From Alphaproteobacteria bacterium (GTDB taxonomy: Bacteria > Pseudomonadota > Alphaproteobacteria > Rickettsiales > UBA998): a DNA stretch of 64,000 nucleotides. Both the position numbers and the translations under genes were made by a program. Numbering within the stretch: position 1 is the stretch's first letter; each line of letters begins with the position of its first letter. Location: NCBI GenBank assembly GCA_004293935.1, contig RDZH01000015.1:21810-85809 (forward strand), read 5' to 3'. Below are positions 10,687 to 20,022 of the stretch, piece by piece. The notes under the pieces are model-generated. The model was given only the letters and a program-made list of their open reading frames with translations. It searched no databases and was not told where the DNA came from.

Positions 10687-12207
10687 ATGACACATTTTCA
10701 TTATCATCCGCGTAGCGAATGGCAGCAACAAGCAACCCAAGAACGATCATTATGCGTGCTGTTTGTCACGAGTGATAAAGCACTAGGAATAACCGCTAAA
10801 AGTTTGGATGTACAGATGGATGGGGCGTTGACGAAAGCGTTGCAAAGCCCGTATATGAAGGGCAAAGCGGGGCAATCAGTGACGGTGATTCCTTCGCAAG
10901 GCGTGGCATGGTCATGGGTGGTTGTATGTGGGATGGGCGATGCCGCGTCGCGCACCTCTATGAGTTATGAACAAGCAGCAGGAGAAGCAGTCAAACGTGC
11001 CAATGAGTTGGGCGCGACCCATCTTACTGTTATGCTTGAAGAAGAAATGATCGTTGCGGAGTGCGCTCACGGAGTTGCAGAAGCGCATATGATGCTGGGG
11101 GCGCGTCTTGGTGCGTATTATTTCGGCAAATATTTCACAACAAAAAAAGAGCATGAATTGCCGTGCGTGCAGCATGTGGTTATTTGCGGGGATGATGTGG
11201 CAGCACAGACGCACCATCCACGGTTGGAGGCATTGGCAGAGGGCATGATTGCCACACGTGATGTTGTGTCCGAGCCTGCTAATGTGCTGCACCCCCAATC
11301 CTTTGCACAAAAATGTGAGGATATGCGCGCTCTTGGTTTAGAGGTGCAAGTGCTTGGTGAAGATGAAATGCACGCTCTTGGTATGAATGCCTTGCTTGGT
11401 GTGGGGCAAGGTAGTGTGCGTGCATCGCAATTAGTGGTGCTGCGCTGGAATGGTGCAACAAAGAAAGATAGCGCACCGATTGCCTTTGTTGGAAAAGGCG
11501 TATGCTTTGATTCAGGGGGGATCAGTATTAAACCCGCTGCGGGCATGGAAGAAATGAAATGGGATATGGGCGGTGCTGGGGCAGTCTATGGCGTGATGCG
11601 TACCCTAGCATTGCGTAAAGCCTGCGTTCATGCGGTAGGCATTTTGGGCTTAGTAGAAAATATGCCCGATGGGAATGCGCAACGCCCCGGTGATGTGGTG
11701 GTCTCTTATTCAGGGCAGACGATTGAGGTGAATAATACCGATGCTGAAGGGCGTTTAGTATTGGCGGATGCTTTGTGGTATGTGCAGGAAAAGTTCCGTC
11801 CCCATACGGTGATTGATCTAGCAACGCTCACAGGGGCGATCATCGTCTCGTTGGGCAAAAAATATGCGGGATTATTCTCAAATAATGATGTGTTAGCGCA
11901 GCGCATTATGGGGCTTGGCGATGAAACGGGCGATGAAACATGGAGATTGCCTATGGGGGATTATTACGATAAGCAAATTAACTCCGATATAGCCGATATG
12001 CAAAATGTGGGAACGGATAAAGAAGCAGGGAGCATCACGGCAGCACAATTTTTGCAACGCTTTATTCAAAAAGATGTCGCATGGGCGCATGTGGATATTG
12101 CGGGTACTGCGTGGCGTAAAAAAGCCACGGCAACCAGCCCGAAAGGTGCAACAGCGTATGGGGTGCGCTTGCTGGATGCCCTAGTGGCGCGTTATTACGA
12201 AGTATAG
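10687..12207 (+). CDS. pepA: Leucyl (M17) aminopeptidase
   Basis: Cytosolic dinuclear-metal aminopeptidase that removes N-terminal residues from peptides. The 506-residue protein has the M17 signature NTDAEGRLVLADAL, the metal-binding GKGVCFDSGGISIKPA and the active-site segment MKWDMGGAGAVYG. The family's N-terminal macro-like domain precedes them. AAGGAG sits eight bases before the ATG. In some bacteria PepA also binds DNA, but nothing here tests that. Confidence 0.95.
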   Translation: MTHFHYHPRSEWQQQATQERSLCVLFVTSDKALGITAKSLDVQMDGALTKALQSPYMKGKAGQSVTVIPSQGVAWSWVVVCGMGDAASRTSMSYEQAAGEAVKRANELGATHLTVMLEEEMIVAECAHGVAEAHMMLGARLGAYYFGKYFTTKKEHELPCVQHVVICGDDVAAQTHHPRLEALAEGMIATRDVVSEPANVLHPQSFAQKCEDMRALGLEVQVLGEDEMHALGMNALLGVGQGSVRASQLVVLRWNGATKKDSAPIAFVGKGVCFDSGGISIKPAAGMEEMKWDMGGAGAVYGVMRTLALRKACVHAVGILGLVENMPDGNAQRPGDVVVSYSGQTIEVNNTDAEGRLVLADALWYVQEKFRPHTVIDLATLTGAIIVSLGKKYAGLFSNNDVLAQRIMGLGDETGDETWRLPMGDYYDKQINSDIADMQNVGTDKEAGSITAAQFLQRFIQKDVAWAHVDIAGTAWRKKATATSPKGATAYGVRLLDALVARYYEV

Positions 12208-12211
12208 TGAC

Positions 12212-13609
12212 ATGGCACTGAAACGTGTTCCCTTACGCACCATCATCAAAGTGGTAGGGATAGCAACCCTGCCATCTTTGGTGGTGTTATCGCTCTTTGC
12301 GGTCAATGAGCGTTTGAGCATTCATTCTTTTTTGTTTGGGTATATTGCGGTGTGGGTCGGAACATGGATGGTGGTTGTACCATTGCTGATGAATTTGCGC
12401 GCCCTTACCGAATATATTTTCGATCTCTCGGAGGATAAAAAAACGCTCGTTCCTGAATTGAATGTATTGAAAACCATTTTCAATATACCCGAAGCATTAT
12501 TACGGCTACGGGCGGTGTGGGATCATAAAGCCATGGATATGCAAATGGTTATCCGTGAGGGCGAGGTGATTGTGGATACCTTACCAGATATTCTTTTGAT
12601 GCTTAATGATCGGTTGCATATTGTCCGTACCAACCGCGCTGCACGTACCGTATTTGGGCAGAATCTTGCGAAAAAGAAGATTGAATCGGTGATACCAAGC
12701 CGTTTATTATTAGATGCAGTGGTGGCGGTGAATGAAGATTTTCGTGGTCGTGAGGTGGAATTTCGGCTGGAAGAACCAGTGGTGCGCGATTTTCTTGCGG
12801 TGATTGAACGGCTTTCGGCATCGGATAAAGGGGGAGTGAGTTTGGTCATTACCATGAATGACATCACGGAACTAAAGAGCGTGGAGCAAATGCGCGCAGA
12901 TTTTGTTGCCAATGCTAGCCATGAAATACGCACCCCGCTTGCGAGTATTTCGGGGTTGATTGAAACAATACGAGGTCCTGCACGCGATGATGATAAAGCC
13001 ATTGATGAATTTCTTGAGATCATGGCAGAACAAGCGGAGCGGATGCGTCAACTGATCAATGATCTCTTGTCGCTTTCCAAAATTGAAATGAATGCCCACA
13101 CGCCTCCGATTGATCGGGTGGATTTTGTGAAAGTGGTGCAACGTGAAATAAAAATGTTTGATTTGATTGCGCGTGAGAAAAAAGTGCATATTGTCTTGGA
13201 TGTCCCCGATGATGTGCCAGATGTGATTGGGGAGCGCAATGAGTTAGCGCAAGTGGTGCATAATTTGGTTGGCAATGCGCTCAAATATGGCAGTGCGAAC
13301 AGCGAAGTGTTAATTACGGTACGGGTGACAACGGAGCTTCCGCCTGATATAGTGGTGCGGTCTCATACGCGGATGCTACTTTTTTCCGTGCGTGATGAAG
13401 GTGAGGGGATCGCAAAAGAGCATCTTGCGCGGTTGACGGAGCGTTTTTATCGTGTGGATTCAGCGCGCACTCGTCAAGTGGGAGGGACAGGGCTTGGGCT
13501 TGCCATTGTTAAAGGCATCCTAACACGTCATAAGGGGGTGATTTCTATTACATCCACTGTTGGTAAAGGCTCGGTGTTCTCAGTCTATGTACCGCTCTAT
13601 GATGCGTGA
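12212..13609 (+). CDS. PhoR-like sensor histidine kinase
   Basis: Membrane-bound two-component sensor. Two hydrophobic segments lie at about residues 12-32 and 40-62, followed by a PAS-like region (about 115-210, DTLPDILLMLNDRLHIVRTN), the HisKA dimerisation domain with the phosphoacceptor His at residue 237 (NASHEIRTPL), and a HATPase domain with N box (NLVGNALKYG), DEGEGIA and GGTGLGLAIV. The architecture and the DFVANASHEIRTPLASISG box are those of PhoR. No response regulator is adjacent; the gene follows pepA by only four bases and may be cotranscribed. The phosphate-sensing role is therefore inference from similarity. Confidence 0.88.
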   Translation: MALKRVPLRTIIKVVGIATLPSLVVLSLFAVNERLSIHSFLFGYIAVWVGTWMVVVPLLMNLRALTEYIFDLSEDKKTLVPELNVLKTIFNIPEALLRLRAVWDHKAMDMQMVIREGEVIVDTLPDILLMLNDRLHIVRTNRAARTVFGQNLAKKKIESVIPSRLLLDAVVAVNEDFRGREVEFRLEEPVVRDFLAVIERLSASDKGGVSLVITMNDITELKSVEQMRADFVANASHEIRTPLASISGLIETIRGPARDDDKAIDEFLEIMAEQAERMRQLINDLLSLSKIEMNAHTPPIDRVDFVKVVQREIKMFDLIAREKKVHIVLDVPDDVPDVIGERNELAQVVHNLVGNALKYGSANSEVLITVRVTTELPPDIVVRSHTRMLLFSVRDEGEGIAKEHLARLTERFYRVDSARTRQVGGTGLGLAIVKGILTRHKGVISITSTVGKGSVFSVYVPLYDA

Positions 13610-13640
13610 AATAATGATTGACAGGGGTTGCCTATTTTAA

Positions 13641-13706
13641 TTGTCATGCTTGGCGTAAGGCAGACATCCAGCTTTCTAGATTCCCGCCTTCGCGGGAATG
13701 ACGACA
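13641..13706. repeat. Dispersed intergenic palindromic repeat, copy A
   Basis: One of six related elements in the window. Pattern: TTGTCATGC...GACATCCAG, a short spacer, then TAGATTCCCGCC-TTC-GCGGGAATGACGACA, i.e. a right-hand perfect hairpin (ATTCCCGC/GCGGGAAT) and a degenerate left-hand one. Lies between the histidine kinase and the 311-residue orphan. Confidence 0.85.
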
Positions 13707-13802
13707 CAACAACATGAATCTTTTGTGAAGGTGAGCTATTATGCTTTACATGGTATGCTTAAGTCGCTAGAATATAATGTAGTTATACATTGAGGAAATA
13801 TC

Positions 13803-14738
13803 GTGGTAGCAACGCCAGAACAGGATGAAGCTTTAAAAAAGTTTGTTGCTTTGATGGGAAAAGTGATTGATGCGATCAAGAATTCTGACCGTGATGAGCT
13901 AAAAATATTACTGGACAAACCTTATCATGATCTTGTGAAACAGTTGCCTGAGAAATCGAAAGCAGCGGCAGGGGTGTTTGTTTCAAAAATTAATAAAGAA
14001 TTCGAAGATTCTCGTGTGCAATTTTGGGGAGCGAAAAAAGGTGTTTTTGATAAATTGGCTTTGCATGTTGGTGATTTAAGCCCTCCAGATTTAACAAAAA
14101 GCATATTAAGTGGTAGCGGATATTCTTCAGTAAATCAGACTCCTCTAGATGATAAAGTTAGTTCAGCCTTACACCAGTTAAAAAACGTTATCCACGTCAA
14201 AGCACATAACGCAATCAAAGAACTACAACAATCCTTCAACAATGGACAAGCCAACGACTTCAATGAACTAGGTGCGTTTGGCTATGAAGCAGACATTATC
14301 GGCAAGCGTTGGAGTGGGCAAGCAGACCCTCAAACAACGGTTCATGAATTGCTGCATCAAGGGCGTGGTTTGCAAGATTTTGGGAAGATTGTCCATCTCG
14401 ATACCGCACTCAAAAAAACAGGGGCGATTTTAGCAAGCGTCTCGTGCGTGGGCGTGATGCTGCATGGCGTGCATAATGTGCATCGCGCTTTTAATCCTGA
14501 ACAAGATAAACAGCTTGAGGTAGAAGAAATAGGGCATCATGCCCCGCAAGAAGGCGTAAATTTTTTACGTTTAGCCGTGGGTGTTGGTGAGTTGGGTGTC
14601 GGCGCGGCGTTGCTGTACCGTATGGTCACAGGGCGGCATATCAACCAGTGTGGGCAGAAACTTTTTGCGGATGATGAGATGATCAAGAACATGATCGGAG
14701 GATGCGGTCATGATCACAGTCATGGGCATGGGAAGTGA
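13803..14738 (+). CDS. Hypothetical protein with two membrane segments and His-rich C-terminal tail
   Basis: Unrecognised 311-residue protein. Residues 1-190 are hydrophilic and helical; two hydrophobic segments follow at about residues 209-226 (GAILASVSCVGVMLHGV) and 262-280 (AVGVGELGVGAALLYR). The last twelve residues (GCGHDHSHGHGK) form a compact Cys/His cluster that could bind Zn, Ni or Cu. The start is a GTG with GAGGA seven bases upstream. The next gene overlaps its stop region and shares the short motif RAFNPE after a hydrophobic helix, suggesting that the two proteins are related or work together. Function unknown. Confidence 0.75.
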   Translation: MVATPEQDEALKKFVALMGKVIDAIKNSDRDELKILLDKPYHDLVKQLPEKSKAAAGVFVSKINKEFEDSRVQFWGAKKGVFDKLALHVGDLSPPDLTKSILSGSGYSSVNQTPLDDKVSSALHQLKNVIHVKAHNAIKELQQSFNNGQANDFNELGAFGYEADIIGKRWSGQADPQTTVHELLHQGRGLQDFGKIVHLDTALKKTGAILASVSCVGVMLHGVHNVHRAFNPEQDKQLEVEEIGHHAPQEGVNFLRLAVGVGELGVGAALLYRMVTGRHINQCGQKLFADDEMIKNMIGGCGHDHSHGHGK

Positions 14739-14746
14739 GAGATTCC

Positions 14747-15661
14747 ATGAATGATGAAACCACCTCCAGCGATGAAGCGCACCGCAACGCGATAGAGCGC
14801 GGGGAGGATGTCGTTTATGTATTGAACCATGCCGCTGCTTGCACCTTTTTGGATTTTTTTAATACGTTTGTGGAATATGCGACTAAACGCTTTTTAGGGG
14901 CAAAGTTAAGCATTAGTCATTGCGCTGCGTGCGAGGCAGGGGTTGAACATGGTAGTGTCCATGCACAGCAACTCAATGGTGAGAAAATCAAAGCCTTTGG
15001 TTGGGATATTGGACGATGGGTTGTGTGTGAGCAAATTGGTGATTGGATGGGAGCTATCCCTACCTTGCTGATGCAACGTCATACGCCTATGATTATGGAT
15101 GGCATTGGGCAGGCATGTACCTATGTTGTGGGGGATTTGTTCTATGCAGGCGCACAAAAAGATGCGAGCATATGGGGCGAAAAGCATGGCTTCACGCAGG
15201 ATGCAGAAGAAGTAAAAAATCGTCAGAGAGAAATTTACACGCATGAAATCAAGCATGTTGCCCAAGCAGTCGTCTGGACAGGATGGTCAACCGCTATAAC
15301 GCTCGGATCGTTGCGCTTGCTAAAGGATGAAACACCGATCATGGTGAATGCTGCCGCGAAAGTCGCAGGGATGGCAACAAGCCTTGTGGGAGTTTTAGGG
15401 ACACGCGCTTTTAACCCTGAAGCAGCACGCAACTGGGATCGATGGGGAAGTGAGCATATTGCTGAACCTGCAACGCGTATACTTAGTAGCCTATTCGGCA
15501 TTAAAAACGATACGGTTGAGCATGTATTTGCAGAACAAAAAAACTACCGTGAAGGATCACGTTGGTTGCATACAGAAAAACCGCCATCATCATGGACAAA
15601 GCGCATCCATGATGAGCAAGCGACCACAGAGCAATCACGTAGCCCCACCATGCTGAAGTAA
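14747..15661 (+). CDS. Hypothetical membrane-associated protein, partner of the preceding gene
   Basis: Unrecognised 304-residue protein. Several moderately hydrophobic helices occur (about residues 16-30, 98-125, 173-195, 205-220). It has a Cys/His pair (HCAACEAG near residue 57) and the motif RAFNPEAARNWD following a hydrophobic stretch, matching RAFNPEQD in the upstream protein. The ATG at 14747 is preceded by GAGAG and is preferred over a GTG at 14735 that overlaps the upstream stop. The 3' end overlaps the convergent putA by 27 bp, leaving no room for a terminator between them. Confidence 0.72.
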   Translation: MNDETTSSDEAHRNAIERGEDVVYVLNHAAACTFLDFFNTFVEYATKRFLGAKLSISHCAACEAGVEHGSVHAQQLNGEKIKAFGWDIGRWVVCEQIGDWMGAIPTLLMQRHTPMIMDGIGQACTYVVGDLFYAGAQKDASIWGEKHGFTQDAEEVKNRQREIYTHEIKHVAQAVVWTGWSTAITLGSLRLLKDETPIMVNAAAKVAGMATSLVGVLGTRAFNPEAARNWDRWGSEHIAEPATRILSSLFGIKNDTVEHVFAEQKNYREGSRWLHTEKPPSSWTKRIHDEQATTEQSRSPTMLK

Positions 15662-18652
15662 GTGCAGATTCCCGCCAATGGCTGCACTATTGATGGTGAC
15701 AACACGTTCATGCACAAAGCGCATCAGATAGTTCGGACCACCCGCTTTAGGACCTGTTCCTGATAATCCTTCCCCACCAAAGGGTTGCACGCCCACTACC
15801 GCACCAATCATGCTACGATTGACATAGTAATTACCCACATGGACATGCTGAAGCAAAAATTGGATGTTGTTCTCAATACGGCTATGCACGCCAAAGGTGA
15901 GACCATATCCAGCACGGTTGATGGCTTGTGCCACTTCTGCTAATGCGCCCGCCTTAAAACGAATCACATGTAGGATAGGACCAAAGATTTCTTGTTTTAG
16001 CACATCGATGGAGGTTATTTCAAAGACATGCGGTGCAATGCATAGTGGGTGCGATGAAGTGAGGGGTGCTGCTGCGCGCAAGATGCCTTGTGAACGCATC
16101 ATATTAATATGATCATGCAGCATTTTGTAGGCGGAGGCATCAATGACAGGACCAATATCGGTTTCGCATAGGGCAGGATTGCCAATGATTAGGCTATGCA
16201 TCGCGCCTTCAAGGAGCGTTAAGAATGCATCGGCAATATCTTCTTGAATATAGAGGACGCGCAATGCGGAGCAACGTTGCCCAGCACTACCAAAGGCAGA
16301 AAGCATAACATCATCCACAGCCGTTTCAAGCAAAGCAGAGCTATCGATGACCATGCAATTCATGCCGCCCGTTTCTGCAATGAGGGGTATGATTGCCCCT
16401 TTGCGGTGTGCGAGGGTACGTTGAATGATTTTAGCCACATCCACCGATCCTGTAAAGACCATTGCAGCGATGCGTTCATCTTCGGTGATGGCAGCACCCA
16501 CAATCTCCCCTTCGCCGAACGCCAGTTGCAGGATAGCTTGTGGGATTCCTGCATGATGCATGAGTTGCGCTGCCAACATAGCGATGCGTGGAGTTTGTTC
16601 CGCAGGTTTGGCAATGACGGCATTCCCACTCACCAAGGCAGCAACAATTTGCCCTGTGAAAATAGCTAAGGGGAAGTTCCACGGGCTGATGCACCCAACG
16701 ACACCACGCGGATGATAATGTAGTTCATTGCTCTCACCAGTAGGACCATGGAGGGTGACATGTGCAAGAGTTCGGCGTGCTTCATGGGCATAATAGATGC
16801 AAAAATCAATCGCCTCGCGTAGTTCCGCTACCGCATCTATAAGGGTTTTTCCTGCTTCATGTACCAAAAGTGCAAGCAACTGATCGCGCTCTTGTTCATA
16901 GAGATCGGCAATTTTTTCAAGGATGAGGGCGCGCTGTTCGCAATCGGTTGCGCCCCATGCGGGATAGGCTTCATAAGCCGTCGCAATCATGTGTGCCACA
17001 TCGTCGCGTGCATGATCTTTGGGAGCAGGGGGCAGTGTGTGATGCTGCTCAAGCGCACGCTGCATGGCATTGAGTGCGACATGATAGCCTAAATCCACCC
17101 CTTTTGAGTTACGGCGATCGGGGTAGAGATCGCAGGGCAAGGCAAGGGCAAGCGGGCGATCTAAGCCTGATTCGCTGATGCGTATAGGATCGGCTAATAG
17201 TTCTTCCATGCTCACATTGGCATCCATCAATAGATGCACAAAGGAGCTATTCGCACCATTTTCAAGCAAGCGACGGATGAGATAAGCAAGCAAATCCTTA
17301 TGCTCGCCAATGGGCGCATAGATGCGTGACGCATAAGTGGGGCGTATGTGATCATGCAAGGCTTCCCCCATGCCGTGCAATCTTTGAAACTCATAAGCTT
17401 CAGGTGCAATACGATATTGCTCCGCTAAGGTTTGGATAGTGGCAATAGTGCGGGCATTATGCGTTGCAAATTGCGGATAGAAATATTGGGTTTTTTGTAA
17501 GATTTTATCTGCACACGCAAGGTAGGATACATCCGTATGTTCTTTGCGCGTAAAGACAGGGTAGCCATCCAATCCTTGGATTTGCGCGCTTTTGATTTCA
17601 CTATCCCAATAAGCACCTTTCACCAGACGTAAGGGAATGATGCGTTGATAGGTTTGCGCTAAATGGGCAAGCATATCAATCACATGGACGGCACGTTTTT
17701 GATAGGCTTGCAGCACAAAGCCAATGCCATTCCATCCAGCAAAAGTTGGGTCTGCTAGCAATGCTTCAAAGATTTCCATTTCAATTTCTAGGCGGTTGGC
17801 TTCTTCTGCATCAATCGAAACGCAGATACGTTGCTGTTGCGCGATGGTAATGATTTCTTTAATGCGTGGCACGAGTTCTTCATGCATTTGCTGGCGTTTG
17901 ATCATCTGATAACGTGGATGTAACGCGGATAGTTTGATAGAAATGCTTGGGGCTTCAAAAAGAGAATCATGGGTATTATGGTTGCCAATGCGCACAATCG
18001 CATCACGATAAGCTGCAAGATATGCTTGCGCTTGCGCATCGCTACGCGCACCTTCTCCTAAAATATCAAAGGAAAAACGGTAGCCTTTTTTGTGCCACGG
18101 GCGTGCATTATTCAAACCATCGTCAATATGTTCTCCTAGAACAAACTGATTGCCAATCACGCGCATGGCTTTTTTCAATGCTTCGCGGATAACGGGTTCA
18201 CCTACCCGTGTCACCATACGCTTGATAATGCCACCAAAGCCACGTTCTTCTTGCTCTAAATCGATGACCTTGCCTGTGAGTAATAATCCCCAACTGGATG
18301 CTGCGATGGTCCATGATTCATTGCCTGTAATATATTGTCGCCAATTTTTATCATCAAAAGTAAGCTGGATCAGTTGGTTGGCGGTATGGCTATCGGGAAT
18401 ACGCAAGAGTGCTTCTGCAAGGCACATCAGCGCGACTCCTTCTTTGGTATCTAAGCCATAGGTCTGCAAAAAGGCTTCCATACCATGCCCTATCCCTTGA
18501 GCGCGAATTGCCTCCACCCAGCGTGTTGCCCGTGTGATGATCTCCGTCTCATGCGGTTTAAGATGCGCGAGCAACCCACAATAATGCTGGATGATGGTGC
18601 GTTCATCATCAAAAGCGTGGTAACTAAGAGAGAGAAGATCAAGATGTGTCAT
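15635..18652 (-). CDS. putA: Bifunctional proline dehydrogenase / L-glutamate gamma-semialdehyde dehydrogenase
   Basis: Oxidises proline to glutamate in two steps, passing electrons from FAD to the membrane quinone pool and then to NAD+. The 1005-residue protein has the PRODH barrel (about residues 60-470, with RLVKGAYWDSEIK and the ALPCDL region) and the ALDH half (about 500-980, with SPWNFPLAIFTGQ, ETGGMNCMVIDSS and the catalytic Cys in GSAGQRCSALR). The N-terminal ribbon-helix-helix repressor domain of E. coli PutA is absent, so this is a short, non-autoregulatory form. An upstream in-frame start at 18670 adds six residues; MTHLDLL is preferred. No proline permease is adjacent, although an amino-acid symporter lies at 20 kb. 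Confidence 0.95.
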   Translation of the reverse strand: MTHLDLLSLSYHAFDDERTIIQHYCGLLAHLKPHETEIITRATRWVEAIRAQGIGHGMEAFLQTYGLDTKEGVALMCLAEALLRIPDSHTANQLIQLTFDDKNWRQYITGNESWTIAASSWGLLLTGKVIDLEQEERGFGGIIKRMVTRVGEPVIREALKKAMRVIGNQFVLGEHIDDGLNNARPWHKKGYRFSFDILGEGARSDAQAQAYLAAYRDAIVRIGNHNTHDSLFEAPSISIKLSALHPRYQMIKRQQMHEELVPRIKEIITIAQQQRICVSIDAEEANRLEIEMEIFEALLADPTFAGWNGIGFVLQAYQKRAVHVIDMLAHLAQTYQRIIPLRLVKGAYWDSEIKSAQIQGLDGYPVFTRKEHTDVSYLACADKILQKTQYFYPQFATHNARTIATIQTLAEQYRIAPEAYEFQRLHGMGEALHDHIRPTYASRIYAPIGEHKDLLAYLIRRLLENGANSSFVHLLMDANVSMEELLADPIRISESGLDRPLALALPCDLYPDRRNSKGVDLGYHVALNAMQRALEQHHTLPPAPKDHARDDVAHMIATAYEAYPAWGATDCEQRALILEKIADLYEQERDQLLALLVHEAGKTLIDAVAELREAIDFCIYYAHEARRTLAHVTLHGPTGESNELHYHPRGVVGCISPWNFPLAIFTGQIVAALVSGNAVIAKPAEQTPRIAMLAAQLMHHAGIPQAILQLAFGEGEIVGAAITEDERIAAMVFTGSVDVAKIIQRTLAHRKGAIIPLIAETGGMNCMVIDSSALLETAVDDVMLSAFGSAGQRCSALRVLYIQEDIADAFLTLLEGAMHSLIIGNPALCETDIGPVIDASAYKMLHDHINMMRSQGILRAAAPLTSSHPLCIAPHVFEITSIDVLKQEIFGPILHVIRFKAGALAEVAQAINRAGYGLTFGVHSRIENNIQFLLQHVHVGNYYVNRSMIGAVVGVQPFGGEGLSGTGPKAGGPNYLMRFVHERVVTINSAAIGGNLHLLQHGGAT

Positions 18653-18706
18653 AGATTGGATATAACACACGGCAGATGCTTAGACAAATGCTATTTTTTC
18701 CGCAAT

Positions 18707-18726
18707 GCACTATAAATCATAGTGTT
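18707..18726 (-). terminator. Hairpin GCACTATAAATCATAGTGTT, possible terminator
   Basis: CACTAT/ATAGTG stem with a 5-nt loop, downstream of the minus-strand 375-residue gene. The identical 20-mer occurs in the opposite orientation at 45753-45772, there downstream of the 792-residue gene, so in both places it follows a gene end. The poly-U tail is weak in both. Confidence 0.4.
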
Positions 18727-18790
18727 TTATACTCATCGTTTCCACATTTTGATGCTACGCATCGTGCGTGGGCGATGAGTATAGAAAAAA

Positions 18791-19918
18791 TCACCGCGCC
18801 CGAACAGAAAGATCGGCTGATTCCATTTGTTGCGCTGCAATTTTGGCTGCAAAAGATGTGGGCTTGGGGTTTTGTGGCGCAAGGTTTGATAGATGATCTT
18901 GCAAGGATGTTTTGAGTGTCTCTGCATCAAGAGAAGGATCATTGGCGGCAAGTTCTTTGCAGATACCATCCAGCAATTTTTGTTGCATATGTTCGGGCTG
19001 CGTGGCAATGATTTTCGCAACGGACATCTCCAAACGTTCCAACGCGTCTGTTGGCAGTGGCGTTGCTGCTATTTGATCGCGTTTCGAGTGCGCTAAATTG
19101 TAATTACCGCAAAGATAAGATGCTAATTGTAGGGAAGAAAAATAATGTGGTTTGATGGGAGCATTAGCATAATTGCCGTTGCGTTCCTTGAACTCTTGTG
19201 CTATTTTTAACCCAGTAAAGCCATTATTGAGAAAATAGAGTGAACCACTGACGCTCAGAGGCTGCTGTTTGATTTTTGCCCATGTTTGCTCAAGGAAGTT
19301 ACCATCTTTGGCTTGTTCCACGGCTTTTGGATCTTCTTTCACAAGCAAGCTGCATAACGCACCTGACATCACCAGCGCACCCATCCAAAACATTGATGAC
19401 ACATTGCCAATGTCTTGAAATTTTGTTGGTATCAGGATCTTGTTCTTGTCCTTGTCCTTGTTCTCCGTGGTATTCTGAATCTCCTTTATGCCATCATATA
19501 GTAGCCCTGCTGCACCTAAGGCATAAGCGGCATTGAGTAGCTCCGATGGGTGCTGACAAAGAAAAATGCGCGCCTTGTCAAGGGCATTTTTTTCCTTAAA
19601 AAGATCCGCTCCTTGTCGCATTTCTGGGGAAAGATCGATGCCTTGTTTTGAGAGATAATCTTCTATTTGTTGCGCATGAATATCCAGCCTTGTTGCGGTA
19701 TCAGGGTTGCCAAACATGGCAGCACCAATGCCACCCGCTAACCATATCGCTGCCCCCGTGATAAGACCGCCTGCATTTTCCTTACGTGCTAGTCCATTTC
19801 CCAGCATCATGAGATCACCAAATATATAACTCAACCCTGCGATTTTTAACGTTGGTGAAGCATCTTTTTCTTGCGTTTGTTGGTTATTCGTTTGTTTTTG
19901 TGTTGCCGTTGCGGTCAT
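18791..19918 (-). CDS. Hypothetical multi-pass membrane protein
   Basis: Unrecognised 375-residue protein. A Gln/Thr-rich N terminus is followed by hydrophobic segments at about residues 25-42, 48-68 (GGLITGAAIWLAGGIGAAMF), 128-143 and 174-192, a linker with a KDKDKNK run near residue 155, and a hydrophilic helical C-terminal half. No signal peptide. The helix-then-GNPDTATRLD arrangement is loosely like the helix-then-NPE motif of the two orphans at 13.8-15.7 kb, but similarity is too short to claim homology. The gene is monocistronic, divergent from the symporter gene, with GGGGA before the ATG. Confidence 0.75.
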   Translation of the reverse strand: MTATATQKQTNNQQTQEKDASPTLKIAGLSYIFGDLMMLGNGLARKENAGGLITGAAIWLAGGIGAAMFGNPDTATRLDIHAQQIEDYLSKQGIDLSPEMRQGADLFKEKNALDKARIFLCQHPSELLNAAYALGAAGLLYDGIKEIQNTTENKDKDKNKILIPTKFQDIGNVSSMFWMGALVMSGALCSLLVKEDPKAVEQAKDGNFLEQTWAKIKQQPLSVSGSLYFLNNGFTGLKIAQEFKERNGNYANAPIKPHYFSSLQLASYLCGNYNLAHSKRDQIAATPLPTDALERLEMSVAKIIATQPEHMQQKLLDGICKELAANDPSLDAETLKTSLQDHLSNLAPQNPKPTSFAAKIAAQQMESADLSVRAR

Positions 19919-20022
19919 AAACTATCCCCTTGCTTCCGCACACACTAACAAAACTATATGACAAAACTATGACAATAGTGTAGGGGTAAAAGCACTATAT
20001 CAAACAATTATGTGGAACTAAG

